Shown: piece by piece, positions 8,856 through 17,686 of the stretch | Layout of the letters: each line of letters starts with the position of its first letter | Numbering within the stretch: position 1 is the first letter of the stretch | From: Acidimicrobiia bacterium | GTDB lineage: Bacteria; Actinomycetota; Acidimicrobiia; Spongiisociales; ZC4RG35 | Length of the DNA stretch: 42,930 nucleotides | Reading direction: 5' to 3' | Assembly (NCBI GenBank): GCA_025922945.1 | Contig: JAICGW010000010.1 | Span: forward strand, 1-42,930 | The notes under the pieces: generated by a model | Seen by the model: the letters and a program-made list of their open reading frames with translations, nothing else | Told to the model about the DNA's origin: nothing | The model's database searches: none | Made by a program: the position numbers and the translations under genes

Positions 8856-9323
8856 GTGGCTGGTGTTTCCCGCCAGAAGCTCGAGGGCGTGGGGTAGCAC
8901 CGATACCAGTGAGGCGAATCCTTCCTCAACGCCACGGGGACTCCCCGGCAGATTCACGATCAAACTGTCGCCGCGGTTGCCCACCACCGCCCGCGAGAGG
9001 ACAGCCATCGGAGTCGACTCCAGGCCGCGCGCAAACAGCAGATGCACCAGGCCCGGGGCGACCCGATCGATGATGGCGTTGGTAGCTTCCGGCGTGACAT
9101 CCCGGGGACCAAATCCGGTGCCGCCTGTGGTCACCACCAGCCGGGCGTCCAGCGCCAGCTCCACCAGCGTGGCGGAGATCAGCTCCTGTTCATCGGGAAC
9201 GACCCTGCGGGCGATGACCTCATATCCGGCCGCCTCCAGGGCGGCCGCGAGGATGTCTCCTGACTCGTCAATCCTCGACCCGGCGGCGACCCCATCGGAG
9301 ACGGTCACCACCGCGGCTTTCAC
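8853..9323 (-). CDS. MogA/MoaB family molybdopterin adenylyltransferase
   Basis: VTVSDGVAAGSRIDESG...VVTTGGTGFGPRDVTPEAT...RGDSLIVNLPGSPRGVEE. Confidence 0.92.
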   Translation of the reverse strand: MKAAVVTVSDGVAAGSRIDESGDILAAALEAAGYEVIARRVVPDEQELISATLVELALDARLVVTTGGTGFGPRDVTPEATNAIIDRVAPGLVHLLFARGLESTPMAVLSRAVVGNRGDSLIVNLPGSPRGVEEGFASLVSVLPHALELLAGNTSH

Positions 9324-9336
9324 GGGCGCAAGTATC

Positions 9337-10200
9337 TCAGGTAACGAAGAAGGTCTGCGGGTCCGGCGGGATCGGGATCCCGCGGCTGAGGGCGAACCGG
9401 AAGAGTACGAAAAGGATTACCACCGCCGCCAACAGTCCCCAGCTGAAGCGCTGGGCAGTGGCGCCTTGATCGGGATCCACCGACTTGCTGCCAGGGGCAG
9501 CCAGGAGCGTGGCCACGGTGAAAAGACCGTAGAGGGGCAATGCCGAGATGAGTCCCGTGCCCGAATCGGGCAGGAAATAGATCACGGCCAGCAGTGCGCC
9601 CGCCAGACCCGCAATCACCGCGATCTTGGCGACAAACGCCACCCGGCGCGATGGGGTCGAGATCTCGCGCCGGCTGGTGGCAAACGCCAGGAACGCTGGC
9701 GCCGCCGCGAGCGAAACGAGGAGCAAGCCGATCGCACCGGCCACGCCGACGACGACATTGATCCCCGCCGGCAAATCGAAATAGGCCAGCGCCAAAGCAA
9801 GATCGGAATCGGGATCGATTCCCGCCTGGGCCATGGGGACGAATCCCTGTCGGAAGCTATGGAGGATCAGCCATAGGACACAAAGCCGGGACGGGTCGTG
9901 CCGCCGACTCCCCGGATACAGGGCCAGGAAGGCGCCCCCGGCGATCAACGCCGCCAGGGCTCCTCCGGCCAACGCCAAGGGATTGTCACCGGCCGTGAAC
10001 TCCACGCGGTCGTGATAGAGCACCGGGCCGCGATCGAGCAGGAACCCCAGAACCAGGCGTCCGAGGGAATCAGCCAGCACCGCGATGACGATGCCGATGG
10101 TCGAGCACAGGGCCGAATTGATCAGTAACGACGGGTTATTTCCCGGGCGCGGCTCTTCAGAGAGGGAGGTCATGGCAACTTCGGACCTAAGCGACGGCAT
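9337..10200 (-). CDS. Multi-pass membrane protein of unknown function
   Basis: 287 aa ORF with about six hydrophobic segments; in line with the MogA/XdhC/CoxG genes; start uncertain (ATG 10200 or ATG 10173). Confidence 0.65.
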   Translation of the reverse strand: MPSLRSEVAMTSLSEEPRPGNNPSLLINSALCSTIGIVIAVLADSLGRLVLGFLLDRGPVLYHDRVEFTAGDNPLALAGGALAALIAGGAFLALYPGSRRHDPSRLCVLWLILHSFRQGFVPMAQAGIDPDSDLALALAYFDLPAGINVVVGVAGAIGLLLVSLAAAPAFLAFATSRREISTPSRRVAFVAKIAVIAGLAGALLAVIYFLPDSGTGLISALPLYGLFTVATLLAAPGSKSVDPDQGATAQRFSWGLLAAVVILFVLFRFALSRGIPIPPDPQTFFVT

Positions 10201-10230
10201 GGTAAGACTTCGACCTTCTGCGGCCAGATA

Positions 10231-11316
10231 TCAAACGGTTTTTGCTTCGTCGTCGAACGCCTCGATCACGTCGTGACGGGCGAAGGCGCTTGATATCAGG
10301 GCCTGGACGATGGCGGTGACCGGCAGAGCCAGGATGGCGCCAACGCCACCGAGCAAGCTGGCCCCGGCGATGACGGCGCCGATGGAGACCGCGGGGTGGA
10401 TGTCCATCGTCCTGCTGGTCACGCGGGGGGCGATCACATAGTTCTCAAGCTGCTGATACACGATCATGGCGATCACCACCCACAAGGCAGTGAGCGGGCT
10501 GACCGAGAGGGCGGCGAGGGCGGGGAGGACCATGCCGATATAGGTCCCGATCACCGGGATGAACTGGGAGAGGACGCCCATCCAGATCGCCAGCGGAAAG
10601 GCCGAGGGCACCTGCAGCGCCGCCAAAACGATCCAGGTGAAAATCGTGGCCGCAACCGCGAGGAGTGCCCGGGAGTAGGCGTAGCGCCCGGTCCGCTCCA
10701 CGGCCGTCTCCCAGGTGTCGAGGACGTACTGCTGACGCTTGGGCGGCAGGGTCGAGAGGAGGAGACGACGCCACGCCGGACCTTCGGCCAGGAGGTAGTA
10801 CGAGAAAAGAGCCACCGTCGCCAACTGGAAGATGAGTCCGAAAACGGTGTTGCCTACTGCCAGCACGCCGCCGGCTACCTGTGACCCGTACTCCTGGATG
10901 AGGCTGCCGAGGTCCTGGAAGCCTTCGCCCAAGTCGGGAGTGTCGAGGTCGATCCCAAAGCGTTCGGTGAAACTGCTGAGCGACGCCAGATACTCGGGAA
11001 CGCGCTCGATGAGGTTCGAGGCCTGAGTGACGAGCACCGGAACCAGCGAGCCAATGAAGCCCGCGAAGAGGACCAGGGAGAGGAGGAACACGACCAAGGT
11101 CGCGGTTCGCCGTTTCCAGCCCCGCTTCACCAGTGCTTGCACGGCGGGCTCGAGGGCGATGGCGACGAAAACCGACAGAAACAGGATGTAGAGGATCGAG
11201 CGCAGCTGGTAGAGGATCCAGAGGATGACGAGGGCGGCGAGGACCACCGCCAGGGTGACCGCCACCCCCCGCGGAAGCCACTCCGGGGGACGTTTGCGAT
11301 TGGGGAGGTCGACCAC
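10231..11316 (-). CDS. AI-2E family transporter
   Basis: Hydrophobic 361 aa with SQFIPVIGTYIGMVLPALAALS, YQQLENYVIAPRVTSRTMDIHPAVSIGAVIAGASLLGGVGAILALP. Confidence 0.9.
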   Translation of the reverse strand: MVDLPNRKRPPEWLPRGVAVTLAVVLAALVILWILYQLRSILYILFLSVFVAIALEPAVQALVKRGWKRRTATLVVFLLSLVLFAGFIGSLVPVLVTQASNLIERVPEYLASLSSFTERFGIDLDTPDLGEGFQDLGSLIQEYGSQVAGGVLAVGNTVFGLIFQLATVALFSYYLLAEGPAWRRLLLSTLPPKRQQYVLDTWETAVERTGRYAYSRALLAVAATIFTWIVLAALQVPSAFPLAIWMGVLSQFIPVIGTYIGMVLPALAALSVSPLTALWVVIAMIVYQQLENYVIAPRVTSRTMDIHPAVSIGAVIAGASLLGGVGAILALPVTAIVQALISSAFARHDVIEAFDDEAKTV

Positions 11317-11322
11317 GCGCGA

Positions 11323-11328
11323 AGGCTA
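11323..11328 (-). promoter_or_regulatory. Putative -10 (TAGCCT) for leaderless AI-2E gene
   Basis: TAGCCT-TCGCGC-GTG on minus strand. Confidence 0.55.
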
Positions 11329-11366
11329 CAGCGGGGGTATCGCGCAAAACGACAACGACCGCAGCG

Positions 11367-14054
11367 CTATTTGCGCTTGCGCCGCATCAAACGCTGCAGG
11401 GTCTCCGACTCCGACAGCGCGTCCGGACGCCGGCCCGTGACCTCGGCCTCTTCCATGACGGCCTCGATCCGCCGTCTTTCCCGGGTGCGCCGGCCCTGCA
11501 TTCCTTCCCGCCAAAGATCGGCGTCGCCGGCAGTGAGGACCAGCCGACGCAAGCCGACATCGGTCAGAAAGAGGGCCAGGGCCAAAGCCGCCAGCCAAGG
11601 CCAGATCGAGACTTCGGCTCGACCCCGCACCGGAGCGGGGTCGAAGACCTCAGCGGGAGCGGGATTGAGGCGTCCGCCCGAGAGCGCGGTGACATCGTTG
11701 CCCAGGGTGGGATCGGGTTCTCGGAACGCAAACTCCTCTTCATAGGCGGAGACCGCACCCGATGCGGAGGTCAGTCGGGTTCCGTCGGGATTGGACTGGG
11801 TCACTGCTACCCAGTAGGCACCGGCCGGGCCGAGGGGAGCCGACCCGCGGAACTCGTCGCTCGCGACCCGGGAGAGCGGAACCAATGTGGTCTCGCCGTG
11901 GGGAGCTCGCACCCGTGCCACCGCCGTCGCATCGAGATCCGCCCCGGTTGGGTTGTACTGAATCTGCAGGCGTCCATCTTCGACAAAGGTGAGCGGGGGG
12001 TTATCCCGTCCCGCCGGAAGAACGTCGCGGACCACCCGCCCCCAGAATTCCGCATACGACTCCCAGTCGACCCACTGACTCGACCATCGGGCAGTGGCGT
12101 CAGATGTCCAGGCGGTGGCCCGGCCGAGACCCCGTTGCCAGGTGGCGAGCAGAGGGTCGGCCTGGCCAATTTCCATCACGACCGAGGCCGTGCCCTTGGA
12201 CTTGGTCAGCACGTATCCGAGCAATGGCGGCGAGGCGGTCAGGTCGGCCGTCACCGGTGAACTGGCGCCGAGGACCGGATAGAAGGTCCCTTCCGTCGCC
12301 AGATTGCGAGCCACGGTCAACGTCTCTTCGACGAAGATCTCCGGGATCGCCTCGAGGTCGGTGCCGGCGTAGTAACGGCCCCCACCCAGGTCCGCCATGC
12401 GCTCGAGGGTCGTACCCGGGCCTTCTCCGGTGCCCAGAACCGACAGAGTCACGCCGGCGTCGGCGATGCGACGGGCCACTGGCAGCAGATCCGCATCGCT
12501 TGGGTCCCAACCGTCGGTGAAGAGCACGATGTGTCGAAGCTGCTCGGGAGCACCTTCGAGTTCTTCGAGGGCCACCTCCAGAGCGCGGGAGATCTCGGTG
12601 TCCCCTGAGGGCGTTATCACCCCGAGTGCCTCGCTGGGATCACCGACGGTCGAGGCGGGAGACAGTGGTATGACCCAATCGGTGCCAGAGGAAAAGGCCA
12701 GAACTCCCACGCGGTCGGTGTCGGCCAGCGCTTCGATGGCTAATTCCGCCCCGGCCTTGGCGATGTCGGTTTTCACCACCCCGCCCTCGGTGGCTGCGCC
12801 CATGTTGCAATGGCAGGCACCCATCGAGCCGGAGGAGTCGATCACCAACACCTCCGCCACCGGCTGGCGGCGGATCAAGTCGTCGGGGTTTGAAGATACG
12901 GGCAAAACGGACTCCAGGGGCGTTAGGTGGTAATCACCCAGCCCGAATGCCCGATCGCCTCCGATCACCACCAGGCCCCGACCGAGGTCCTCGACATAAG
13001 CAGCCAGCGGCTCGGAGTCTTGAGGCCGGGCAACGTTCACCAGCACCACAGCGTCAAAGCCAAGTAGCTGTTCCGCGGTCGGGATCGACTGCCTCTGCTC
13101 GACTTCCATTCCTCCAGCCTCGAGTGCTCTGATCAGGGCATCCGCCTCCCCGTCCACCCCTTCGACCACGGCCACCTTGGCCGGCCCCAGGATGCGAGTG
13201 ATCCCCTGGGCGGCGTCGTTTTCTCCTCGGGTATCGAAAGTCGCTTCCACCTCGGCCTCGACCGCAAGGAAACCGGCTCCCTCGGCGGCGACCTCTACTT
13301 CGATCTCGTTGCGCCCCGAGACCAGGTCGACGGCGATGCTTTGGGTCTCATCGCCAGTGTTGACGATCACATTGGCCGGCGCTGCCTGATTGGATCGGAT
13401 GATGATCCGGACCGGGACGGTGTCGCCCTCCCTGACCGCCGCCGGGAGTTGGACGCTTTCGATCAATGCATCGGGGCTGCGCGCCGAGTCGAGCTCGACA
13501 ACGTCGATCGCCACCCCTTGTTCGGCAAGACGCCTCGCCGCCGACCGAGCGTCCCCGGTGGTCGGGACCAGGTCGGTCAGTACGACCACCCTTCTCGAGC
13601 CCTCGGTGGGAAGGAGCGAACCCACCGCGTCGAGGGCGGTCTGGAGATCGGTGGCGGAGGTGTCGGGGTTGGTTCGGATGGGACCGGGCTCGCGCCCTGT
13701 CCTGAATGCGGAGTCGAGCTGGGTGTTGCGCCCGAAAACGGCTATCGCCGTTCTGCTATCGACCCGGGCCTCCCGCAGGGCCGTGGCCAGGAACGCAGCC
13801 TGGGCCTCAAGGCCCCCGGCCGAGATGGAGGCCGACCGATCGAGAAGGAAGAGAATCGACCTCTCGTCGACCGCCCTGGTCAATATGGGTTGGGCGGCCG
13901 CCACGATCAGCGCCGACACAGCTAGCAGCCGGAGAAACACTGCCCAGCGGTGTTGGCGCCGGGGCACCGCCCTCCCACCCTGGCGAGCGACCGCCCAGAC
14001 GATGCCCAGGGCAGGAATCAGCGCCAGCAGCCACCAGGGATGAACCAAGGTCAT
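11367..14054 (-). CDS. Large membrane VWA protein: two VWA-like regions plus glutamine-amidotransferase-like region
   Basis: MTLVHPWWLLALIPALGIV; first MIDAS-like DRSASIS, GATase-like VVIGGDRAFGLGDYHLTPLESVLPV, second MIDAS DSSGSMGACHC; C-terminal TM. ATG 14054 overlaps upstream stop (ATGA). Confidence 0.85.
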   Translation of the reverse strand: MTLVHPWWLLALIPALGIVWAVARQGGRAVPRRQHRWAVFLRLLAVSALIVAAAQPILTRAVDERSILFLLDRSASISAGGLEAQAAFLATALREARVDSRTAIAVFGRNTQLDSAFRTGREPGPIRTNPDTSATDLQTALDAVGSLLPTEGSRRVVVLTDLVPTTGDARSAARRLAEQGVAIDVVELDSARSPDALIESVQLPAAVREGDTVPVRIIIRSNQAAPANVIVNTGDETQSIAVDLVSGRNEIEVEVAAEGAGFLAVEAEVEATFDTRGENDAAQGITRILGPAKVAVVEGVDGEADALIRALEAGGMEVEQRQSIPTAEQLLGFDAVVLVNVARPQDSEPLAAYVEDLGRGLVVIGGDRAFGLGDYHLTPLESVLPVSSNPDDLIRRQPVAEVLVIDSSGSMGACHCNMGAATEGGVVKTDIAKAGAELAIEALADTDRVGVLAFSSGTDWVIPLSPASTVGDPSEALGVITPSGDTEISRALEVALEELEGAPEQLRHIVLFTDGWDPSDADLLPVARRIADAGVTLSVLGTGEGPGTTLERMADLGGGRYYAGTDLEAIPEIFVEETLTVARNLATEGTFYPVLGASSPVTADLTASPPLLGYVLTKSKGTASVVMEIGQADPLLATWQRGLGRATAWTSDATARWSSQWVDWESYAEFWGRVVRDVLPAGRDNPPLTFVEDGRLQIQYNPTGADLDATAVARVRAPHGETTLVPLSRVASDEFRGSAPLGPAGAYWVAVTQSNPDGTRLTSASGAVSAYEEEFAFREPDPTLGNDVTALSGGRLNPAPAEVFDPAPVRGRAEVSIWPWLAALALALFLTDVGLRRLVLTAGDADLWREGMQGRRTRERRRIEAVMEEAEVTGRRPDALSESETLQRLMRRKRK

Positions 14055-15850
14055 GCGGTCGCCCTCCGCAGGAATGGCCTCTGATGTCCCACCCACCATT
14101 CGATTGCCATCAGCGCCAGGACAGCGGCGATTACCCATGGCGCCCACTCCCGCAGCCGGGTAGAGGCCTCCTCTGCCTCGGTCGCCTGTCCGCTGGTGGC
14201 AATCTGCCTCGAACCCCCAGCCGATTCGTCAGCGACGAAGGTGCGGATTGCCGTGGTCCCGGGAACCACCTGATCGTTGGGACCGAGGTAGTCCACCCGA
14301 TATACCCCGGGCTGGGCGGTGTCGGTGAACTCGACCGCGCCCTCCGTGAGCTCGCGAGTCGAACCATCGGGCAATGTCACCTGAGCCGTGGTGCCAGCGG
14401 GGGCGGCGATCGGTATGGAGGTGCCGGCCTGGTCGGTCGACACCGAGCCGGTCGCAGAACCGCCGAGCCACTCGAGGAGGCGAATGCCCAGAATGGGAAA
14501 GCCAACCTGCACGGGGAGGTTGGAACGCGTGAGGTCGAATGTGAAATAGACCACGCGGTGCCCGTTGACTTCTCCCAGCAATATCAGGGGAATGTCTCCC
14601 GATCGAACCAGGGGGAGCCACCGGGGGGCTTGAACAACCTGGGCCTCACCCACCACCATGGTCGACAGGTCAACAGAATCGAGAATCGGCTCACCCGGGC
14701 GCTGGTACGTAACGGCCAGGTTGCCGGCCAACTCCGAGACCGTCACTCCTTCTGGCACCGATTGTGGAGCAATCAGCCAGGTGGGGCGGTCGATCTCGGG
14801 GAGCGGACCACCGTCAACGACGGCGACGTCACCTGCGCCCTCTCCTTCGGTGGTAAAACCGGGAACTGCATCGACCAATGCTTCGAGGAACGGCGAGCCT
14901 TCACCGGTCACGGCGACGAGCTTTTCCGGACCCGCGCCGACGATCAGGGAGGCCTCGTCGTCGAGCGCGAGGGCATCCTGATGGTTGGCCAACCGGACCG
15001 AAACCACCTGGCCAGGGCCTGCATCGACGGGGGTAGTGAGGCGAGCGCTGCCCAGAGCCGGAACCGATAGGTCAAGGAGGCCGGCGGCCAACCCGTTGAC
15101 CGACACCTCGGCCTGCACCGAGCGATCCTCGGCTCCGAAATTGGAGACGTTGAGAAAAGCCCGGGTGGTGCCCGCAGTGGAGGGCTCGAGGCTCCAGGCA
15201 GAAATCGCCAGGTTGGGGCCGAAGTCGTCGAAGCGAACCATCTCCGCTCCTGCCACTGGCTCTTCGGGCAGGGGAGCGTCACCCCCGTCGCTAAAGATGA
15301 GAACGTTGGTGGGCCGGTCGGGTGTCGCCAGGCCTCTGGCCAGCTGGATGGCGGTCGAAAGATCGGCCCGACCTCCGCCGGCGTCGAGCGAGCCGATCGC
15401 CTGTTGCACGAGCTCGGGGTCGCGGGCAAAAGCGACGAGGACCCGCGGGTGCGGACTCGCCTCCACCACCGAGACCTGGTTCGCTTCCGAGAGATCATTG
15501 GTCAGAGCCAGGGCGCGCTCCCGAGCGGTCCCGATGCGATCTGCCATAGCCATGGAACCCGACGTATCGACAACGAACACGGTGTGTGGACCGAGCAGGG
15601 TGCGCTCCCGATAGAACGGGCGCGCCAGCGTGAGCACGAACGCCGCCAGCACCGCCAGCTGCAACAGGAGCAGAGGGGTCCAGCGAAGTCTTTGCCAGGG
15701 AACGGCCGACGACACCGGCACCTCCGCCTTCTCCCACAGCAACGTGCTCGCCACCTCCACCCGGGGTCGTCGCGATCGCAGCATGTAGAGCACGATCAAG
15801 GGCCCGGCCAGGGCAGCTAGGCCGAAGGCGGCCGGAATCAGGAAGCTCAC
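14051..15850 (-). CDS. BatA-like N-terminal membrane protein with VWA domain
   Basis: MSFLIPAAFGLAALAGPLIVLYMLRSRRPRVEVASTLLWE; VFVVDTSGSMAMADRIGTARERAL MIDAS; C-terminal TM segment. Confidence 0.85.
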   Translation of the reverse strand: MSFLIPAAFGLAALAGPLIVLYMLRSRRPRVEVASTLLWEKAEVPVSSAVPWQRLRWTPLLLLQLAVLAAFVLTLARPFYRERTLLGPHTVFVVDTSGSMAMADRIGTARERALALTNDLSEANQVSVVEASPHPRVLVAFARDPELVQQAIGSLDAGGGRADLSTAIQLARGLATPDRPTNVLIFSDGGDAPLPEEPVAGAEMVRFDDFGPNLAISAWSLEPSTAGTTRAFLNVSNFGAEDRSVQAEVSVNGLAAGLLDLSVPALGSARLTTPVDAGPGQVVSVRLANHQDALALDDEASLIVGAGPEKLVAVTGEGSPFLEALVDAVPGFTTEGEGAGDVAVVDGGPLPEIDRPTWLIAPQSVPEGVTVSELAGNLAVTYQRPGEPILDSVDLSTMVVGEAQVVQAPRWLPLVRSGDIPLILLGEVNGHRVVYFTFDLTRSNLPVQVGFPILGIRLLEWLGGSATGSVSTDQAGTSIPIAAPAGTTAQVTLPDGSTRELTEGAVEFTDTAQPGVYRVDYLGPNDQVVPGTTAIRTFVADESAGGSRQIATSGQATEAEEASTRLREWAPWVIAAVLALMAIEWWVGHQRPFLRRATA

Positions 15851-16713
15851 GCCACTGCCTCGGCGCGGGCGAGGGCGGCAAGCACCTGGTGGGCGGCATC
15901 CTCCCGCGCCGGGACCAGAACGTAGTCGAGGCCGGCCCGACGGGATCGCCCCGCCGCTTCGCTGGCGAAGGCCTCCAGAGCCAATCGGTAGCGCCGCATC
16001 GTGTCCTCCGACGTCGAAACTGCCACCTCGCCTTTGGTTTCAGCATCGGTCAAACGCAGGTCTCCAGCCAGTCCCGGGTCCAGCTCTTCGTCTCCGAGGA
16101 TGTGAAGCACCACTCCCCCTGCCCCGACACCGAGACCGTCGAGAGCTGTCGCGTAATCGGGGCTCATCAAATCGGACACGACGACCAGGGCCCCCCGGTT
16201 GGGTCCCTCCCCCGCCAGCCTCCGCAACGAGGGCGCCAACTCACCACCCCCGGCTGCACTGAGTCCCTCGAGCCAGGACTCGAGCATGGGCCAGCGGGAG
16301 AGATGCCTGCCCGCTGGTCCCATGGTGACGGGCTTGGGGCCGCCATAGAGTGCCACCAGCTGAACCCGGTCGCCTCCGGCAAGTCCGAGATACGCCACCA
16401 TCCCCGCAAGTACTTTTCCCACCTCGAGCTTTCGATAGAAACCCATTGAGGCCGAGGCGTCGATCACGACCCGCAGCGGAAGTTCCTCCTCGGCTTCGAA
16501 CTGGCGCACCAGCAAGACCCCGAGGCGGGCCCAGAGATTGTGATCGATGCGACGAAAGTCGTCACCCGGCACGTACGGGCGATAGTCGGCGAAGTCGAGG
16601 CTCTCACCTTTGTGCCGGGACGCGTGACGCCCCGACCACTGGGCGATCACCCGCCGGCGGGTGATAAGCGAGAGCCGTTCCAACCGGCCGCGCAGCTCGG
16701 CCGTGAGCAGCAT
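15847..16713 (-). CDS. DUF58 domain-containing protein
   Basis: SGRHASRHKGESLDFADYRPYVPGDDFRRIDHNLWARLGVLLVRQFEAEEELPLRVVIDASASM. Confidence 0.93.
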   Translation of the reverse strand: MLLTAELRGRLERLSLITRRRVIAQWSGRHASRHKGESLDFADYRPYVPGDDFRRIDHNLWARLGVLLVRQFEAEEELPLRVVIDASASMGFYRKLEVGKVLAGMVAYLGLAGGDRVQLVALYGGPKPVTMGPAGRHLSRWPMLESWLEGLSAAGGGELAPSLRRLAGEGPNRGALVVVSDLMSPDYATALDGLGVGAGGVVLHILGDEELDPGLAGDLRLTDAETKGEVAVSTSEDTMRRYRLALEAFASEAAGRSRRAGLDYVLVPAREDAAHQVLAALARAEAVA

Positions 16714-16717
16714 CGAT

Positions 16718-17686
16718 TCAGCTAGCCGGTTCGGGAGTGGGGTGGGCTTCCAGCACCTCGGTCACGATCTGGTCGGCGCGCACACCATCTGCCAGCGCCT
16801 CGTAACCCAGGACCAGTCGATGTCGCAGCGACATCGGTGCCACCCGCCAGATGTCTTCGGCGGCGAGATTGGTCCGGCCAGCCGCCAGGGCGTATGCCTT
16901 GCCTCCCAGCACCAGGGCCTGGGCTCCTCGCGGGCTGGCACCGTTGCGGACGTATCGACGGACTAGCTCCGGAGCGAGCTCGTTGTCGGGATGAGTCGCA
17001 CCGACGAGCGTGGCCGCGTAATGCAGTAGATGCGACCCGGCTGGAAGATCCCGGACCATGTTTGCCATTTCGATGATGGCCTCCCCATCCATCGCCGGTG
17101 ATGGCTCTGCTTCCGCCCCGGCGGTCGTCCGCTTGAGGATCTCGACAATGTCATCGGCCGGCGGAAATGGCACCAATGCCTTGAAGAGGAAGCGGTCGAG
17201 TTGAGCCTCCGGCAGCGGATAGGTCCCTTCTTGCTCGATCGGGTTCTGGGTGGCCATGACCAGGAAAGGCCGGGGCAGGGAATGGGTCTCTCCGCCGAGG
17301 GTGACCCGACGCTCCTGCATGGCCTCCAGGAGAGCGGACTGGGTCTTGGGCGTCGCGCGGTTTATCTCATCGGCCAGGACCAGGTTGGCGAAAATCGGGC
17401 CCTCGTGGAATTTGAAGTCGTTACCGGTCAAGACCTTGGTTCCAAGAATGTCGGCCGGCATCAAATCAGGAGTGAACTGCACCCGGCCGAATTCGACATC
17501 GAGCACCTTGCCGAGGGTGGCGAGGAGCTTGGTCTTCCCCAGGCCGGGGACACCCTCGAGCAGGACATGCCCCTCGCAGAGCGCGGCTACCAGGACGGTC
17601 TCGACCAGCTCCTTCTGTCCAACGATGACCTTGCCCACCTGTTGGCGGGCGGCCTCCATCGTCTCGGCAAACTGTTCGGGGGTCAT
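16718..17686 (-). CDS. MoxR family AAA+ ATPase
   Basis: VIVGQKELVETVLVAALCEGHVLLEGVPGLGKTKL...LADEINRATPKTQSALLEAMQERRVTLGGE...FLVMATQNPIEQEGTYPLPEAQLDRFLFK. Confidence 0.95.
   Translation of the reverse strand: MTPEQFAETMEAARQQVGKVIVGQKELVETVLVAALCEGHVLLEGVPGLGKTKLLATLGKVLDVEFGRVQFTPDLMPADILGTKVLTGNDFKFHEGPIFANLVLADEINRATPKTQSALLEAMQERRVTLGGETHSLPRPFLVMATQNPIEQEGTYPLPEAQLDRFLFKALVPFPPADDIVEILKRTTAGAEAEPSPAMDGEAIIEMANMVRDLPAGSHLLHYAATLVGATHPDNELAPELVRRYVRNGASPRGAQALVLGGKAYALAAGRTNLAAEDIWRVAPMSLRHRLVLGYEALADGVRADQIVTEVLEAHPTPEPAS

Noticed and set aside
13706-15070. 454-aa plus-strand ORF opposite the VWA genes
   Set aside because: Spans antisense of two genes with clear MIDAS motifs; Arg/Pro/Gly-rich shadow translation.
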